In this document: piece by piece, positions 1-8,227 of the stretch
How positions within the stretch are numbered: position 1 is the first letter of the stretch
How the letters are laid out: each line of letters opens with the position of its first letter
Assembly: GCF_010500835.1 (NCBI RefSeq)
Contig: NZ_JAAAMJ010000015.1
Span: 1 to 64,000, forward strand
Length of the DNA: 64,000 nt
Direction of reading: 5' to 3'
Source of the DNA: Aurantimonas aggregata
GTDB taxonomy: Bacteria > Pseudomonadota > Alphaproteobacteria > Rhizobiales > Rhizobiaceae
Made by a program: the position numbers and the translations under genes
The notes under the pieces: generated by a model
Told to the model about the DNA's origin: nothing
Databases searched by the model: none
Seen by the model: the letters and a program-made list of their open reading frames with translations, nothing else

Positions 1-277
1 GAACGATCAGGTCGTTTCTCTCATGGATACTCCCGTCCGGAAAGGATACCGGCCAAGAGCTCCAGACAGACAACCGCCGTCCACATTTCTCTTTCTTCTC
101 AATCTTCAATTGTCAAAGAACACGCCATTCAAAACGATTGGCGGCGGGCCGGTCTGGACGTTTCGTCCGGAGAGACCCTGGAGCAAGCCCGTTCGGGCCG
201 AACTCGTGATATGGTGACGAAGGCAGGCAACACAAGAGCGAAGCGAAGGGCTCGCCGGCGGCGCCTGCGCCGTCGAT
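1..277 (-). ncRNA. rRNA operon leader (partial; operon continues left of window)
   Basis: Read on the minus strand, this stretch looks like the transcribed leader of a rhizobial rRNA operon. It begins just after a strong promoter. It carries a boxA-like antitermination element (GTGTTCTTTGACA, complement of 111-123) followed by purine-rich sequence and the 'GTGGACGGCGG' stretch seen in such leaders. The 16S gene itself is not inside the window and should start shortly to the left. The small ORFs here have no coding support. The assignment rests on remembered leader features, not on an rRNA sequence. Confidence 0.65.
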
Positions 278-283
278 GAGTGG

Positions 284-313
284 CTTATAGGGCCTGGCCG
301 GAACCCAAGTCAA
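284..313 (-). promoter_or_regulatory. rRNA operon promoter
   Basis: On the minus strand a -35 box TTGACT (308-313) and a -10 box TATAAG (284-289) are separated by 18 nt. An A-tract lies just upstream (complement of the T-run near 320-325). The spacing and sequence resemble known rhizobial rrn promoters, and the downstream leader with boxA supports this. Predicted start of transcription is about position 277. Confidence 0.65.
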
Positions 314-634
314 CAGCCCTTTTTGGAAATCATGCAGCGGTGCCGATTTTCTGCTCGTGGCGCAAACCCCTGCGTGACAGGCTTCCCCGACGTCACCGTA
401 TCGTCATGCGGCGCCGCATTCCCGGTGCTGCAAGGCTTTTCGACCCCTCGATCGAGCTGCGTTGGAGGGCGCTCCGGCCGGGTCCGGCCGCCGCTGCCTG
501 GGGGTCGACGACTTTCCTGCTCCGGCCTTCCCGCGTGTCGACGCGTGGGAATCTGCCGATTGCGCCGCTCGCCCGCACGGCGTATCCGGCGAAAAAGGGT
601 GCACCGGTGCCCGCCTTTCGGCAGGATGGCAGCC
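314..634. other. Intergenic region without a supported gene
   Basis: Beyond the rRNA promoter up to the Fur/Mur start, several ORFs overlap on both strands but none has a recognisable product. The in-frame extension upstream of the Fur/Mur gene is low-complexity and arginine-rich, so it was not included. The promoter of the Fur/Mur gene must lie here but I could not pick it out. Confidence 0.5.
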
Positions 635-1069
635 ATGGACGACAGTAACGGGCACGCAGCCGGCAATTACGAAGCGATTCTTCGCGAAGCCGGCGTGCGG
701 ATCACGCGGCCCCGCCGCACCATCCTGGCGATTCTCGCCGACGGCGAGGATCATCCGGGTGCATTGGAGATCTTCCGGCGCGCCGCCGCGATCGATCCGG
801 CGATCTCCCTCTCCACCGTCTACCGTACGATGAAGCTGCTCGAGGAGAAGGGCGCCATCCAGCGCCACGTCTTCGAGGGCGGTCCGTCGCGATTCGAACA
901 GGCCGTGGGCCGCCATCACGACCATCTGATCGACGTCGACACCGGCGATGTCGTCGAATTCCGCTCCGACCGGATCGAGCGGCTGCAGGAGGAGATCGCC
1001 CGCGAGCTCGGCTACGAGCTTGTGTCGCACCGGCTGGAGCTCTATGCCCGCCGCCGCAAGGCCGACTGA
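635..1069 (+). CDS. fur: Fur-family metalloregulator (Fur/Mur type)
   Basis: A 144-aa cytoplasmic repressor. Residues 11-85 form the winged-helix DNA-binding domain ([14 protein letters not shown] recognition region at about 60-73) and the rest forms the dimer and metal domain with HHDHLID at 94-100. The classical CxxC zinc pairs of E. coli Fur are absent. That, with 'DTGDVVEF' and 'LVSHRLELY', fits the alphaproteobacterial Fur/Mur branch, which in rhizobia mainly senses manganese and represses Mn uptake (family knowledge). The ATG at 635 was chosen because AGGA lies 8 nt upstream; an in-frame ATG at 626 overlaps that ribosome site. It is transcribed alone, away from the rRNA promoter. Fur versus Mur function cannot be decided here. 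Confidence 0.85.
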   Translation: MDDSNGHAAGNYEAILREAGVRITRPRRTILAILADGEDHPGALEIFRRAAAIDPAISLSTVYRTMKLLEEKGAIQRHVFEGGPSRFEQAVGRHHDHLIDVDTGDVVEFRSDRIERLQEEIARELGYELVSHRLELYARRRKAD

Positions 1070-1105
1070 GTCGGGCTCTCGCAGCGGCGGATCTTCGTCA
1101 GGTCA

Positions 1106-1540
1106 TTAGACCAGCTTGGCGTCGAGGCTGACCTTGATCGCGCCGAGTGCCTTGGAGACCGGGCAGCCTTCCTTGGCCTTGTTGGCAAGGCCCTCGAAGG
1201 TCGCCGAATCGACGCCGGGTACCTTCGCCTCGAGGCTGAGCGCGCTCTCGGTGATGTCGAACCCGGCCTCGCCCGGCTCGACCGACACCACGGCCTGGAC
1301 CTTCAGCTCGTCCGCGGGCGTGCCGTTCTCGGCGAGAAAATGCGACAGCTGCATCGCAAAGCACCCGGCATGGGCCGCGGCGAGCAGTTCCTCCGGGTTG
1401 GTGCCCGAGCGGCCGCTCTCGTCCTCGAATCGCGCCTTGAACGAATAGCCGTGATCCTGGAGCGCGCCGGACTGCGTGGTGAGCGCCCCGGTGCCGTCCT
1501 TGAGGGCACCCTTCCAGATTGCTGTCGCATGACGTTTCAT
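1106..1540 (-). CDS. osmC: OsmC-family peroxiredoxin
   Basis: A 144-aa protein of the OsmC/Ohr superfamily, thiol peroxidases that reduce organic hydroperoxides using two reactive cysteines. The two cysteines are seen at C60 (HAGCFAM) and C126 (EGCPVSK), with the usual 'NPEELLAAAHAGC' helix. Full length for the family, no signal peptide. The sequence is closer to OsmC than to Ohr because of the 'TNPEELLAAAHA' and 'GCPVSKAL' motifs. It is convergent with the Fur/Mur gene and divergent from xerC; the 190-bp gap to xerC should hold both promoters. Confidence 0.9.
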   Translation of the reverse strand: MKRHATAIWKGALKDGTGALTTQSGALQDHGYSFKARFEDESGRSGTNPEELLAAAHAGCFAMQLSHFLAENGTPADELKVQAVVSVEPGEAGFDITESALSLEAKVPGVDSATFEGLANKAKEGCPVSKALGAIKVSLDAKLV

Positions 1541-1730
1541 GGGATTTGTCCTTTCGACATGGCGCGTCGGCGCCTTTCATCGGCCGCCCGTCTGATTCGC
1601 AGGCGGCCGGGCAGTGGTCGGGCAACCGTTTCGGGCGTGCCACGGTTCCGCCGATACGCCGAGTTTACCGGGACGGCCTAGGCTGTCCATCGACGCCGCG
1701 ACGAGCGGCGATTCGGGGAGGGACCAAGCC

Positions 1731-2711
1731 ATGGCAGAAGCGGTGCTGGTGCACGCCACCGCAGAGGTGCTCGGCGAGAAGGCCGCCTGGCTGGCGCAGC
1801 TGTCGAACGAGCGCCACGCCAGCGCCCACACGCTCGACGCCTATGAGCGCGATCTGCGGCAGTTCCTGGTCTTCCTCACCGGCTACCATGCGCGTCCCGC
1901 GGCGATGGAAGACCTCGTCGATCTCGGCACCACCGAATTGCGCGCCTTCCTCGCATCGCGCCGTCGTGACGGCGCCGGCGCCAAGACGCTCGGGCGGGGC
2001 CTTGCGGGCGTGCGCTCCTTCGTTCGTCATCTGGAACGCAAGGGTCTGGCGTCGGCGGCCGGGGCCAAGGCGATGCGCGCGCCGAAGCAGCCGAAATCCC
2101 TGCCGCGTCCCCTGAGCGTCGCCGACGCGCTGTCGGTGACCGAGGAAGCCGGCGCCTATGCCGCCGAGCCGTGGATCGCCGCGCGTGATACCGCGGTGCT
2201 GACGCTGCTCTATGGCTGCGGCCTGCGCATCTCGGAGGCCCTGTCGCTGCCGGGCGATGCGCTAGGCGATCCGGCGGCCCGCTCGATGCCGGTCGCCGGC
2301 AAGGGCGGCAAGACCCGGCTGGTGCCGCTGCTGCCGGCTGTGCTGGTGGCGGCGGCCGAATATCGCCGGCTGTGCCCCCACCCGCTCCCTGCCAACGGGC
2401 CCCTCTTTCGGGGCGCGCGGGGCGGGCCGCTGAGGCCGCAGATCGTCCAGCGGGCGATGGCGCTCTTGCGCGGCGCGCTGGGCCTGCCCGAATCGGCGAC
2501 GCCGCATGCGCTGCGCCATTCCTTTGCGACGCATCTCCTTTCGGCGGGCGGCGATCTGCGCACCATCCAGGATCTGCTCGGCCACGCCAGCCTGTCGACG
2601 ACGCAGAACTACACCGCCGTCGACGCCGCAAGGCTGCTGTCGGTCTATGACGACACCCACCCGCGGGCCCGCCGACGGCGCCCGGTACCGAGCCAAGCAG
2701 GGATTGCCTGA
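1731..2711 (+). CDS. xerC: Tyrosine recombinase XerC
   Basis: A 326-aa site-specific recombinase that would act with XerD at dif to resolve chromosome dimers. The N-terminal SAM-like core-binding domain covers about residues 14-110 and the catalytic domain about 130-315. All catalytic residues are visible: R166 (GLRISEAL), K194 (GKGGKTR), H259 and R262 (HALRHSFATH), H285 (LGHASLSTTQ) and nucleophile Y294 (NYTAVD). The ATG at 1731 was chosen because GGGGAGGGA lies just upstream and the longer reading frame adds only low-complexity sequence. The stop overlaps the next ATG (ATGA), implying translational coupling to the TraB/GumN gene. XerC rather than XerD is inferred from the lone chromosomal context. 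Confidence 0.85.
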   Translation: MAEAVLVHATAEVLGEKAAWLAQLSNERHASAHTLDAYERDLRQFLVFLTGYHARPAAMEDLVDLGTTELRAFLASRRRDGAGAKTLGRGLAGVRSFVRHLERKGLASAAGAKAMRAPKQPKSLPRPLSVADALSVTEEAGAYAAEPWIAARDTAVLTLLYGCGLRISEALSLPGDALGDPAARSMPVAGKGGKTRLVPLLPAVLVAAAEYRRLCPHPLPANGPLFRGARGGPLRPQIVQRAMALLRGALGLPESATPHALRHSFATHLLSAGGDLRTIQDLLGHASLSTTQNYTAVDAARLLSVYDDTHPRARRRRPVPSQAGIA

Positions 2712-3772
2712 TGACCGCGAGCCTCGCCCGTCCCCTCGCGGCATTGCGCCGTCTCCGCCATCTGTCGCCGGCTCTCGCCGCCGCAGGGCTGCTCTTCGTC
2801 ACGCCCGCCGCCGCGACGGACTCAGAGAACGACTGCCGCGGCCGCAATCTCGTCGAGACGCTTCGCGCGGACGGCAGGCTCGCAGCGGTCGAGGCGGCAG
2901 CCGCGGCGACGCCCAACGGCGAGGGCAAGCTCTTCCGGATCGAGCGGGACGGGGTGGCCCCATCCTTCCTGTTCGGGACGATGCACCTCAGCGACCCCCG
3001 CGTCCTCGTCTTGCCACCGCCGGCCGAGGCGGCCTTCGCGGCGGCTGACCGGCTGGTGATCGAGACCATCGACATCGCCGATCCGGCCAAGGCCGCGGCG
3101 GCGTTCTTCGCGCATCCCGAATTCGTCAATCTGCCGCGCGGCGAGACGCTGGCAACGCTGCTCGATCCCGCGGATCTGGCGATGGTGGAGGCGGGTCTCA
3201 CCGCCCGTGGCATCCCGCTGCAGTCGGTTCAGACCCTGCAGCCATGGTTCACCGCCGTCAGCCTGATGCTGCCGGCCTGCGAGACGGCGCGCAAGGATGA
3301 GGGCGAGGCCGTGCTCGACACCGCGCTTGCCGAGCGGGCGGCGGCGGCCGGCAAGCCGGTTGACGGCCTCGAGACCGCTGCCGAGCAGCTGGAGGCCCTC
3401 GCCTCGCTCTCCCTCGACCTGCAGCTGGAGAGCCTCGTCGCCACCGTCGCGCTGGCCGACCGGATGCCCGACATCCTGGAGACCATGCTGGCGCTCTACG
3501 TGGACGGGCGAATCGCGATGATCATGCCGGTGATCGAGGCGGCGGTGCCGAATGGCGGCCTGCTGGTCGGCGCCGGCGAGGGCTATGCGGAGTTCGAGCG
3601 CCGGGTCGTCACCGAACGCAACCAGCGGATGGTCGAACGCATGCAGCCGATGCTCGACGACGGCGGCGCCTTTGTCGCGGTCGGGGCGCTGCATCTGCCG
3701 GGCGACGCCGGACTGGTGGCGTTGCTGCGTCAAGAGGGATGGACTGTCACCCGAGCCGACGGGGATCGCTGA
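2711..3772 (+). CDS. TraB/GumN family protein, exported
   Basis: A 353-aa protein with an N-terminal signal peptide or anchor (hydrophobic stretch about 19-35, then TPAAA). It has the TraB/GumN (Tiki-like) signature: GTMH at 89-92 and a matching C-terminal GALHLPG near 325-331. These conserved histidines and glutamates are thought to form a metal-dependent protease-like site in the Tiki branch, but the bacterial function is not established. It overlaps the xerC stop by ATGA, so it is probably co-translated, although no functional link to recombination is known. Length is normal for the family. Confidence 0.8.
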   Translation: MTASLARPLAALRRLRHLSPALAAAGLLFVTPAAATDSENDCRGRNLVETLRADGRLAAVEAAAAATPNGEGKLFRIERDGVAPSFLFGTMHLSDPRVLVLPPPAEAAFAAADRLVIETIDIADPAKAAAAFFAHPEFVNLPRGETLATLLDPADLAMVEAGLTARGIPLQSVQTLQPWFTAVSLMLPACETARKDEGEAVLDTALAERAAAAGKPVDGLETAAEQLEALASLSLDLQLESLVATVALADRMPDILETMLALYVDGRIAMIMPVIEAAVPNGGLLVGAGEGYAEFERRVVTERNQRMVERMQPMLDDGGAFVAVGALHLPGDAGLVALLRQEGWTVTRADGDR

Positions 3773-3885
3773 GATCCCCCGCTGCAACGCACCATAAAGT
3801 GAAGACACGGCGCCCCTTCAGCCTTTTCGACGGCGGCGAACGCCCATAGGCTACCCGGATCGCAACAGCCAAGGAGACATACCGC

Positions 3886-4062
3886 ATGAAATCCTTTCTC
3901 GCTGTCACCCTGAGTGCAGGCCTTCTCGCCGCCGCGTCGAGCGGTGCCATGGCCGCCTGCGCCTCGCACGACACCACCGCCGAAGCCCCGGCCCCGGTCG
4001 TGACCGCCGATGCCGGCACGACGACCGCACCGATGACGCCGGTTCCCGACAAGAAGAGCTGA
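3886..4062 (+). CDS. Small exported protein of unknown function (58 aa)
   Basis: A 58-aa ORF with AAGGAGA seven to nine nt before its ATG. Residues 1-24 are a clear signal peptide (MKSFLA... ending AMA before ACASHD). A lone cysteine follows directly, and the rest is short, rich in Ala, Thr and Pro, and ends DKKS. It has its own hairpin terminator 22 bp downstream, so it looks like a single-gene unit. No family is recognised. The cleavage site reads AMA-A rather than a lipobox, so it is more likely secreted or periplasmic than a lipoprotein. Confidence 0.65.
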   Translation: MKSFLAVTLSAGLLAAASSGAMAACASHDTTAEAPAPVVTADAGTTTAPMTPVPDKKS

Positions 4063-4083
4063 CGGCACAAGCCTCCAGAGACC

Positions 4084-4116
4084 AAAGGCCCGGTCGCGCG
4101 AGCGGCCGGGCCTTTT
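4084..4116 (+). terminator. Rho-independent terminator
   Basis: A 9-bp perfect stem (AAGGCCCGG at 4085-4093 with CCGGGCCTT at 4106-4114) closes a 12-nt loop and is followed by TTTT. The A-run on the other side would let it also serve lpdA on the minus strand, so it may act in both directions. Confidence 0.85.
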
Positions 4117-4164
4117 CATTCGGGCTGACTCATGGGGGACGGCAGCGCTGCCGCGGTCCCGGGC

Positions 4165-5577
4165 TCAGATGTGGATCGGCTTGGCAAAGGCCGCGAAGGC
4201 CGCCTCGCGCATCACCTCGGACAGGGTCGGATGGGCGTGCGAAGTGCGCGCCAGATCTTCCGCCGAGCCACCGAACTCGATCAGCAGCGCGGCTTCCGCG
4301 ATCAGGTCGCCGGCACCGGCGCCGAGAATATGGCAGCCGAGCACCTTGTCGGTGCGCGGATCGACCAGGAACTTCACGAAGCCGTCGGTCTTCAGCATCG
4401 CCCGGGCGCGGCCATTCGCCATGAACGGGAACTTGCCGACCTTGTACTCGATCCCGGCCTGCTTCAGCTCCTCCTCGGTGCGGCCGACGGAAGCCACTTC
4501 CGGCGAGGTGTAGACCACCGACGGAATCGCGTCGTAGTTCACGTGGCCCGCCTGGCCGGCGAGGATTTCGGCCAGCGCCACGCCCTCGTCCTCGGCCTTG
4601 TGGGCGAGCATCGCGCCCTTCACCACGTCGCCGATCGCATAGATCCCGTCGACACTGGTCTTGTAGTGGCCGTCGATCTCGATGCGGCCGCGATCGTCGA
4701 GCGCGACGCCGACCGCCTCCAGCCCGAGCCCGTCGGTGTAGGGCTTGCGCCCGGTGGCGACCAGCACGACGTCGGCGGCAAGCGTCTCCGCCTCGCCGCC
4801 CTTGGCCGGCTCGAACGTCACCGCAGCGCCGCCGCCCTCCTTGCGGGCGACGTCGGTCACCTTGGCGCCCAGCTTGAAGGTCAGGCCCTGCTTGACCAGG
4901 AGCTTCTGGAACGCCGCGGCGACCTCGCCGTCCATCCCGCCGAGGATCGTGCCCAGATATTCGACCACGGTGACTTTCGCCCCGAGCCGCGCCCAGACCG
5001 AGCCGAGCTCGAGCCCGATGACGCCGCCGCCGACGACGACCATCGTCTCCGGCACCTTCTGGAGCGCGATCGCGTCGTCGGAGGAGACGATCGTGTCGTG
5101 GTCGAACGCCACCTCGACGCCGGGAATGCCCGCAACGGACGAGCCGGTGGCAATGCAGATCGCCTTGGCGGACAGCGTCTCGGTGGCGCCGTCTTCCTTC
5201 GTGACCTCGACCTCGGACGCGGAAACGAGTTTCCCGGTGCCGATGATGCCGGTGATCTTGTTCTTCTTGAACAGGAAGGCGATGCCGTCGACATTCGACT
5301 TCACCGTCTTGTCCTTGTGCTCCAGCATCTTCGGCAGGTTCAGCCGCGGCTCGGCCTCGATGCCGAGTTCCCCGAAGGCATGGCCGGCCTCGGCGAACAT
5401 CTCGGAGGCATGCAGCAGCGCCTTGGAGGGGATGCAGCCGACATTCAGGCAGGTGCCGCCATAGGTCTTGCGCTTCTCGACGACGGCGACCCTGAGGCCG
5501 AGCTGCGCCGCCTTGATGGCGCAGACATAGCCGCCGGGTCCCGATCCGATGACGACGAGGTCGAAGGGTTCAGCCAT
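4165..5577 (-). CDS. lpdA: Dihydrolipoyl dehydrogenase (E3)
   Basis: A 470-aa FAD flavoprotein that reoxidises dihydrolipoamide for the 2-oxoglutarate dehydrogenase complex, passing electrons to NAD+. The FAD site GSGPGG is at 11-16. The redox disulfide is C43/C48 (GGTCLNVGCIPSK), the NAD site GGGVIGLELGS lies near residue 183, and the C-terminal active-site HAHPTLSE near 447 is present. The ATG at 5577 begins the canonical N-terminus; upstream in-frame sequence is unlike the family. It is last in the leftward sucC-sucD-sucA-sucB-SDR-MAPEG-lpdA run, so it most likely serves OdhAB. Confidence 0.95.
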   Translation of the reverse strand: MAEPFDLVVIGSGPGGYVCAIKAAQLGLRVAVVEKRKTYGGTCLNVGCIPSKALLHASEMFAEAGHAFGELGIEAEPRLNLPKMLEHKDKTVKSNVDGIAFLFKKNKITGIIGTGKLVSASEVEVTKEDGATETLSAKAICIATGSSVAGIPGVEVAFDHDTIVSSDDAIALQKVPETMVVVGGGVIGLELGSVWARLGAKVTVVEYLGTILGGMDGEVAAAFQKLLVKQGLTFKLGAKVTDVARKEGGGAAVTFEPAKGGEAETLAADVVLVATGRKPYTDGLGLEAVGVALDDRGRIEIDGHYKTSVDGIYAIGDVVKGAMLAHKAEDEGVALAEILAGQAGHVNYDAIPSVVYTSPEVASVGRTEEELKQAGIEYKVGKFPFMANGRARAMLKTDGFVKFLVDPRTDKVLGCHILGAGAGDLIAEAALLIEFGGSAEDLARTSHAHPTLSEVMREAAFAAFAKPIHI

Positions 5578-5618
5578 TTCCAGTCCTGTTCGAACAGTGC
5601 GGGCGCCAGCGGCCCGGA

Positions 5619-6044
5619 TCAGGTGAGAAGATCGACGACCATCAGGACCAGCCCGACGATCGATGCGAGGAAGACGCCGGTCCGCAGCCACGGAATGCCG
5701 GCATAATAGAGCGGCGCATAGATCACCCGTGCGACGAGCCAGAGCTGCGCGCCGGCAAGGCCGAGACCGCCGGTCTGCCCCGACGCGACGAGGGCCAGCG
5801 TCAACCCGACGAACAGCGCGTAGGTCTCGGTGAAATTCGTCCACGCCCGCTTGGCGCGGCCCGCGAGGATGCCGGTCGGCTGCGGGTTGTCGTCGCGCGG
5901 CCTCACCGCCGTCGCGAGCCCCAGATCCGGCGTCGTGGTCAGGATGTGGATCACCAGCATGACGAGCGCCAGCACGACGGACCAGCCGAGCAGAACCAGT
6001 TCGGTCGGCATGGCCGTGACGGCCGCTGCGATTTCCGTTTCCAT
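5619..6044 (-). CDS. MAPEG family integral membrane protein
   Basis: A 141-aa protein with four hydrophobic segments (about 16-36, 74-89, 98-116 and 120-140). The 'AGRAKRAWTNFTETYALF' stretch is characteristic of bacterial MAPEG proteins (membrane-associated proteins in eicosanoid and glutathione metabolism). Bacterial members are thought to include glutathione-using enzymes, but the substrate here is unknown. It lies 41 bp upstream of lpdA in the same orientation; this position between SDR and lpdA in the suc cluster is a conserved arrangement in rhizobia as far as I recall. Confidence 0.8.
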   Translation of the reverse strand: METEIAAAVTAMPTELVLLGWSVVLALVMLVIHILTTTPDLGLATAVRPRDDNPQPTGILAGRAKRAWTNFTETYALFVGLTLALVASGQTGGLGLAGAQLWLVARVIYAPLYYAGIPWLRTGVFLASIVGLVLMVVDLLT

Positions 6045-6096
6045 CTCGACGCTCCTTCTGGTGGCGGCATGGGCAAGCCGGCGGGTTGCCGTGCCG

Positions 6097-6855
6097 CTAT
6101 GGCCAGATCGACCTTGCGCCCGATACGTCGAGAATGGCGCCGGTCGAATAGCTGGCCTCGTCGGAAGCGAGCCACAGGATCGCCTTCGCCACTTCCTCGG
6201 CCGTGCCCGCCCGCTTCATCGGCAGGCCGGGGCCGAGCTGGGCGACGCGGTCGGGCTGGCCGCCGGAGGCATGGATGTCGGTGTCGATGATGCCGGGCCG
6301 CACGGCAAAGACGCGGATGCCGTCGTCGATCACCTCCTTGGCGAGGCCGACCGTCAGCGTGTCGATCGCACCCTTCGAGGCGGCGTAGTCGAGATACTGG
6401 CCGGGCCCGCCGAGCTTGGCGGCGACCGAGGAGACGTTGACGATCGCCCCGCCATTGCCGCCGCGCCCGGTCGCCATGCGGCGGACCGCCTCGCGGGCGC
6501 AGAGGAAACTGCCGGTGATGTTGACGCGAAACATCCGCTCGAGCCGCTCCCCGCTCATCTCGGCGAGCGAAGCCGCTTCGTCGACGATGCCGGCATTGTT
6601 GATCAGCGCGCCGAGCGTGCCGAACCGGTCGGCGGCCCGGAACAGGTCGATGATGTCGGCCTCGCTGCCGACATCGGCCCGCACCGCCATCGCCCGACCG
6701 CCGGCCGTCTCGATCTCAGCGACGACGGCACCGGCGGCCGCTTCGTTGGTGGCGTAGTTGACGACGACCGCATAGCCCGCCCTGGCGCCGAGGCGGGCGG
6801 TCGCCGCGCCGATGCCGCGCGATCCGCCGGTCACGATCATCACCCGGTCAGTCAT
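6097..6855 (-). CDS. SDR-family oxidoreductase
   Basis: A 252-aa classical short-chain dehydrogenase/reductase. The Rossmann cofactor motif TGGSRGIG is at 9-16, NNAG at 86-89, and the catalytic triad S143 and Y157-x3-K161 (YAASK). A basic residue follows the glycine motif (SRG), which suggests NADP(H) preference, but this is only an inference. The C-terminus ends 'SYSTGAILDVSGARSIWP', typical of cytosolic SDRs such as glucose dehydrogenase or oxoacyl-reductase types. The substrate is not predictable. It sits between sucB and the MAPEG gene and is probably co-transcribed with the suc operon. Confidence 0.85.
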   Translation of the reverse strand: MTDRVMIVTGGSRGIGAATARLGARAGYAVVVNYATNEAAAGAVVAEIETAGGRAMAVRADVGSEADIIDLFRAADRFGTLGALINNAGIVDEAASLAEMSGERLERMFRVNITGSFLCAREAVRRMATGRGGNGGAIVNVSSVAAKLGGPGQYLDYAASKGAIDTLTVGLAKEVIDDGIRVFAVRPGIIDTDIHASGGQPDRVAQLGPGLPMKRAGTAEEVAKAILWLASDEASYSTGAILDVSGARSIWP

Positions 6856-6906
6856 CGACGGTCTCCCGCGCTTCGTTTCCGTGCCGGCCGATGGCCTGCC
6901 TCGCCC

Positions 6907-8178
6907 TTAAAGGTCGAGGACCAGCCGCTCGGGATCCTCGAGACTGTCCTTTACGCGGACGAGGAAGGTCACCGCTTCCTTGCCGTCGACGATCCGGTGA
7001 TCGTAGGAAAGCGCCAGGTACATCATCGGGCGGATCACCACCTGTCCGGCGATGGCCACCGGCCGGTCCTGGATCTTGTGCATGCCGAGAATGCCGGACT
7101 GCGGCGCATTGAGGATCGGCGTCGACATCAGCGAGCCGTAGACGCCGCCATTCGAGATGGTGAAGGTGCCGCCCTGCATGTCGGCCATGGCGAGCTTGCC
7201 GTCGCGCGCGGCGACGCCCAGCCGGCCGATCTCCTTCTCGATCTCGGCGATGGTCATCTGGTCGGCATCGCGCACCACCGGCACGACGAGGCCCTTGGGC
7301 GTGCCGACGGCGACGCCGATATGGGCATAGTTCTTGTAGATCAGGTCGGTGCCGTCGATCTCGGCGTTGACGGCCGGGATCTCCTTCAGCGCGTGGCAGA
7401 CTGCCTTGGTGAAGAAGCCCATGAAGCCGAGCTTCACGCCGTGCTTCTTCTCGAACAGATCCTTGTACTTCTTGCGCAGCTCCATGACCGCCGTCATGTC
7501 CACCTCGTTGAAGGTGGTCAGCATGGCCGCCGTGTCCTGCGCCTCCTTGAGGCGCCGGGCGATGGTCTGGCGAAGCCGGGTCATCTTCACCCGCTCCTCG
7601 CGCGATTCCTCGTCCGGGCTGGAGGGCGCCCGCGCCGCCTTCGGCGTCTCCTGCGGCGAGGACGGGGCGCCGCGGCCGATGGCATCGAGCACGTCGCCCT
7701 TCAGCACCTGGCCGCGCCGGCCGGAGCCTTCCACGTCGCCGTCGGAAAGCCCCTTCTCGTCCATGATCTTCCTGGCCGAAGGCGCCGGGCTCATGCCGCC
7801 GCTCGCCGCCTCGTCGGACTTGCCGGCCGGTGCCGCGGCGTGACCGGCGGCCCCGCCGCCGTAATCGGCCTTGGTCTCCGGCGCCCTATCGGCCTTCGCC
7901 TCGGGGGCCTTCGGCTTCTCCGGCGCGGGGCTCGAGCCATCGCCGTCGCCGATCGAGCCGAGCACGGCGCCGACGCCGACCGTCTCGCCCGCCTGCACCG
8001 CCACGTCCTCGAGGATGCCGGCCGCCGGTGCCGGCACCTCGACCGTCACCTTGTCGGTCTCGAGCTCGGCGATCGTCTCGTCGAGTTCGACCCGGTCGCC
8101 GGGCTTCTTGAACCACTGGCCGATCGTGGCCTCGGTGACGGACTCGCCCAAAGTGGGGACTTTGATCTCGGTGCTCAT
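6907..8178 (-). CDS. sucB: Dihydrolipoamide succinyltransferase (E2 of 2-oxoglutarate dehydrogenase)
   Basis: A 423-aa core subunit of the 2-oxoglutarate dehydrogenase complex that transfers succinyl from lipoamide to CoA. Residues 1-77 form one lipoyl domain with lipoylated K43 (ETDKVTVEV). A proline/alanine/glutamate-rich linker follows, then a peripheral-subunit-binding domain near 130-165 ([14 protein letters not shown]) and the catalytic domain. The active site [12 protein letters not shown] lies about 30 residues from the end (H394, D398). It follows sucA closely (49 bp) in the same direction. The single lipoyl domain and linker length are normal. Confidence 0.97.
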   Translation of the reverse strand: MSTEIKVPTLGESVTEATIGQWFKKPGDRVELDETIAELETDKVTVEVPAPAAGILEDVAVQAGETVGVGAVLGSIGDGDGSSPAPEKPKAPEAKADRAPETKADYGGGAAGHAAAPAGKSDEAASGGMSPAPSARKIMDEKGLSDGDVEGSGRRGQVLKGDVLDAIGRGAPSSPQETPKAARAPSSPDEESREERVKMTRLRQTIARRLKEAQDTAAMLTTFNEVDMTAVMELRKKYKDLFEKKHGVKLGFMGFFTKAVCHALKEIPAVNAEIDGTDLIYKNYAHIGVAVGTPKGLVVPVVRDADQMTIAEIEKEIGRLGVAARDGKLAMADMQGGTFTISNGGVYGSLMSTPILNAPQSGILGMHKIQDRPVAIAGQVVIRPMMYLALSYDHRIVDGKEAVTFLVRVKDSLEDPERLVLDL

Positions 8179-8227
8179 GGGTGGGTCAGGTCTCTTCGGT
8201 CAGGTTTCGGTCGGACGCTCGACAGGC

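Noticed and set aside
4132-5706. Long plus-strand ORF (524 codons) over lpdA
   Set aside because: Antisense shadow of lpdA caused by high GC; its translation is Asp/Arg/Gly/Leu-rich without any family motif. The same applies to the long antisense ORFs over sucB, sucA, sucC-mdh, zapE, heparinase, leuS and rho.
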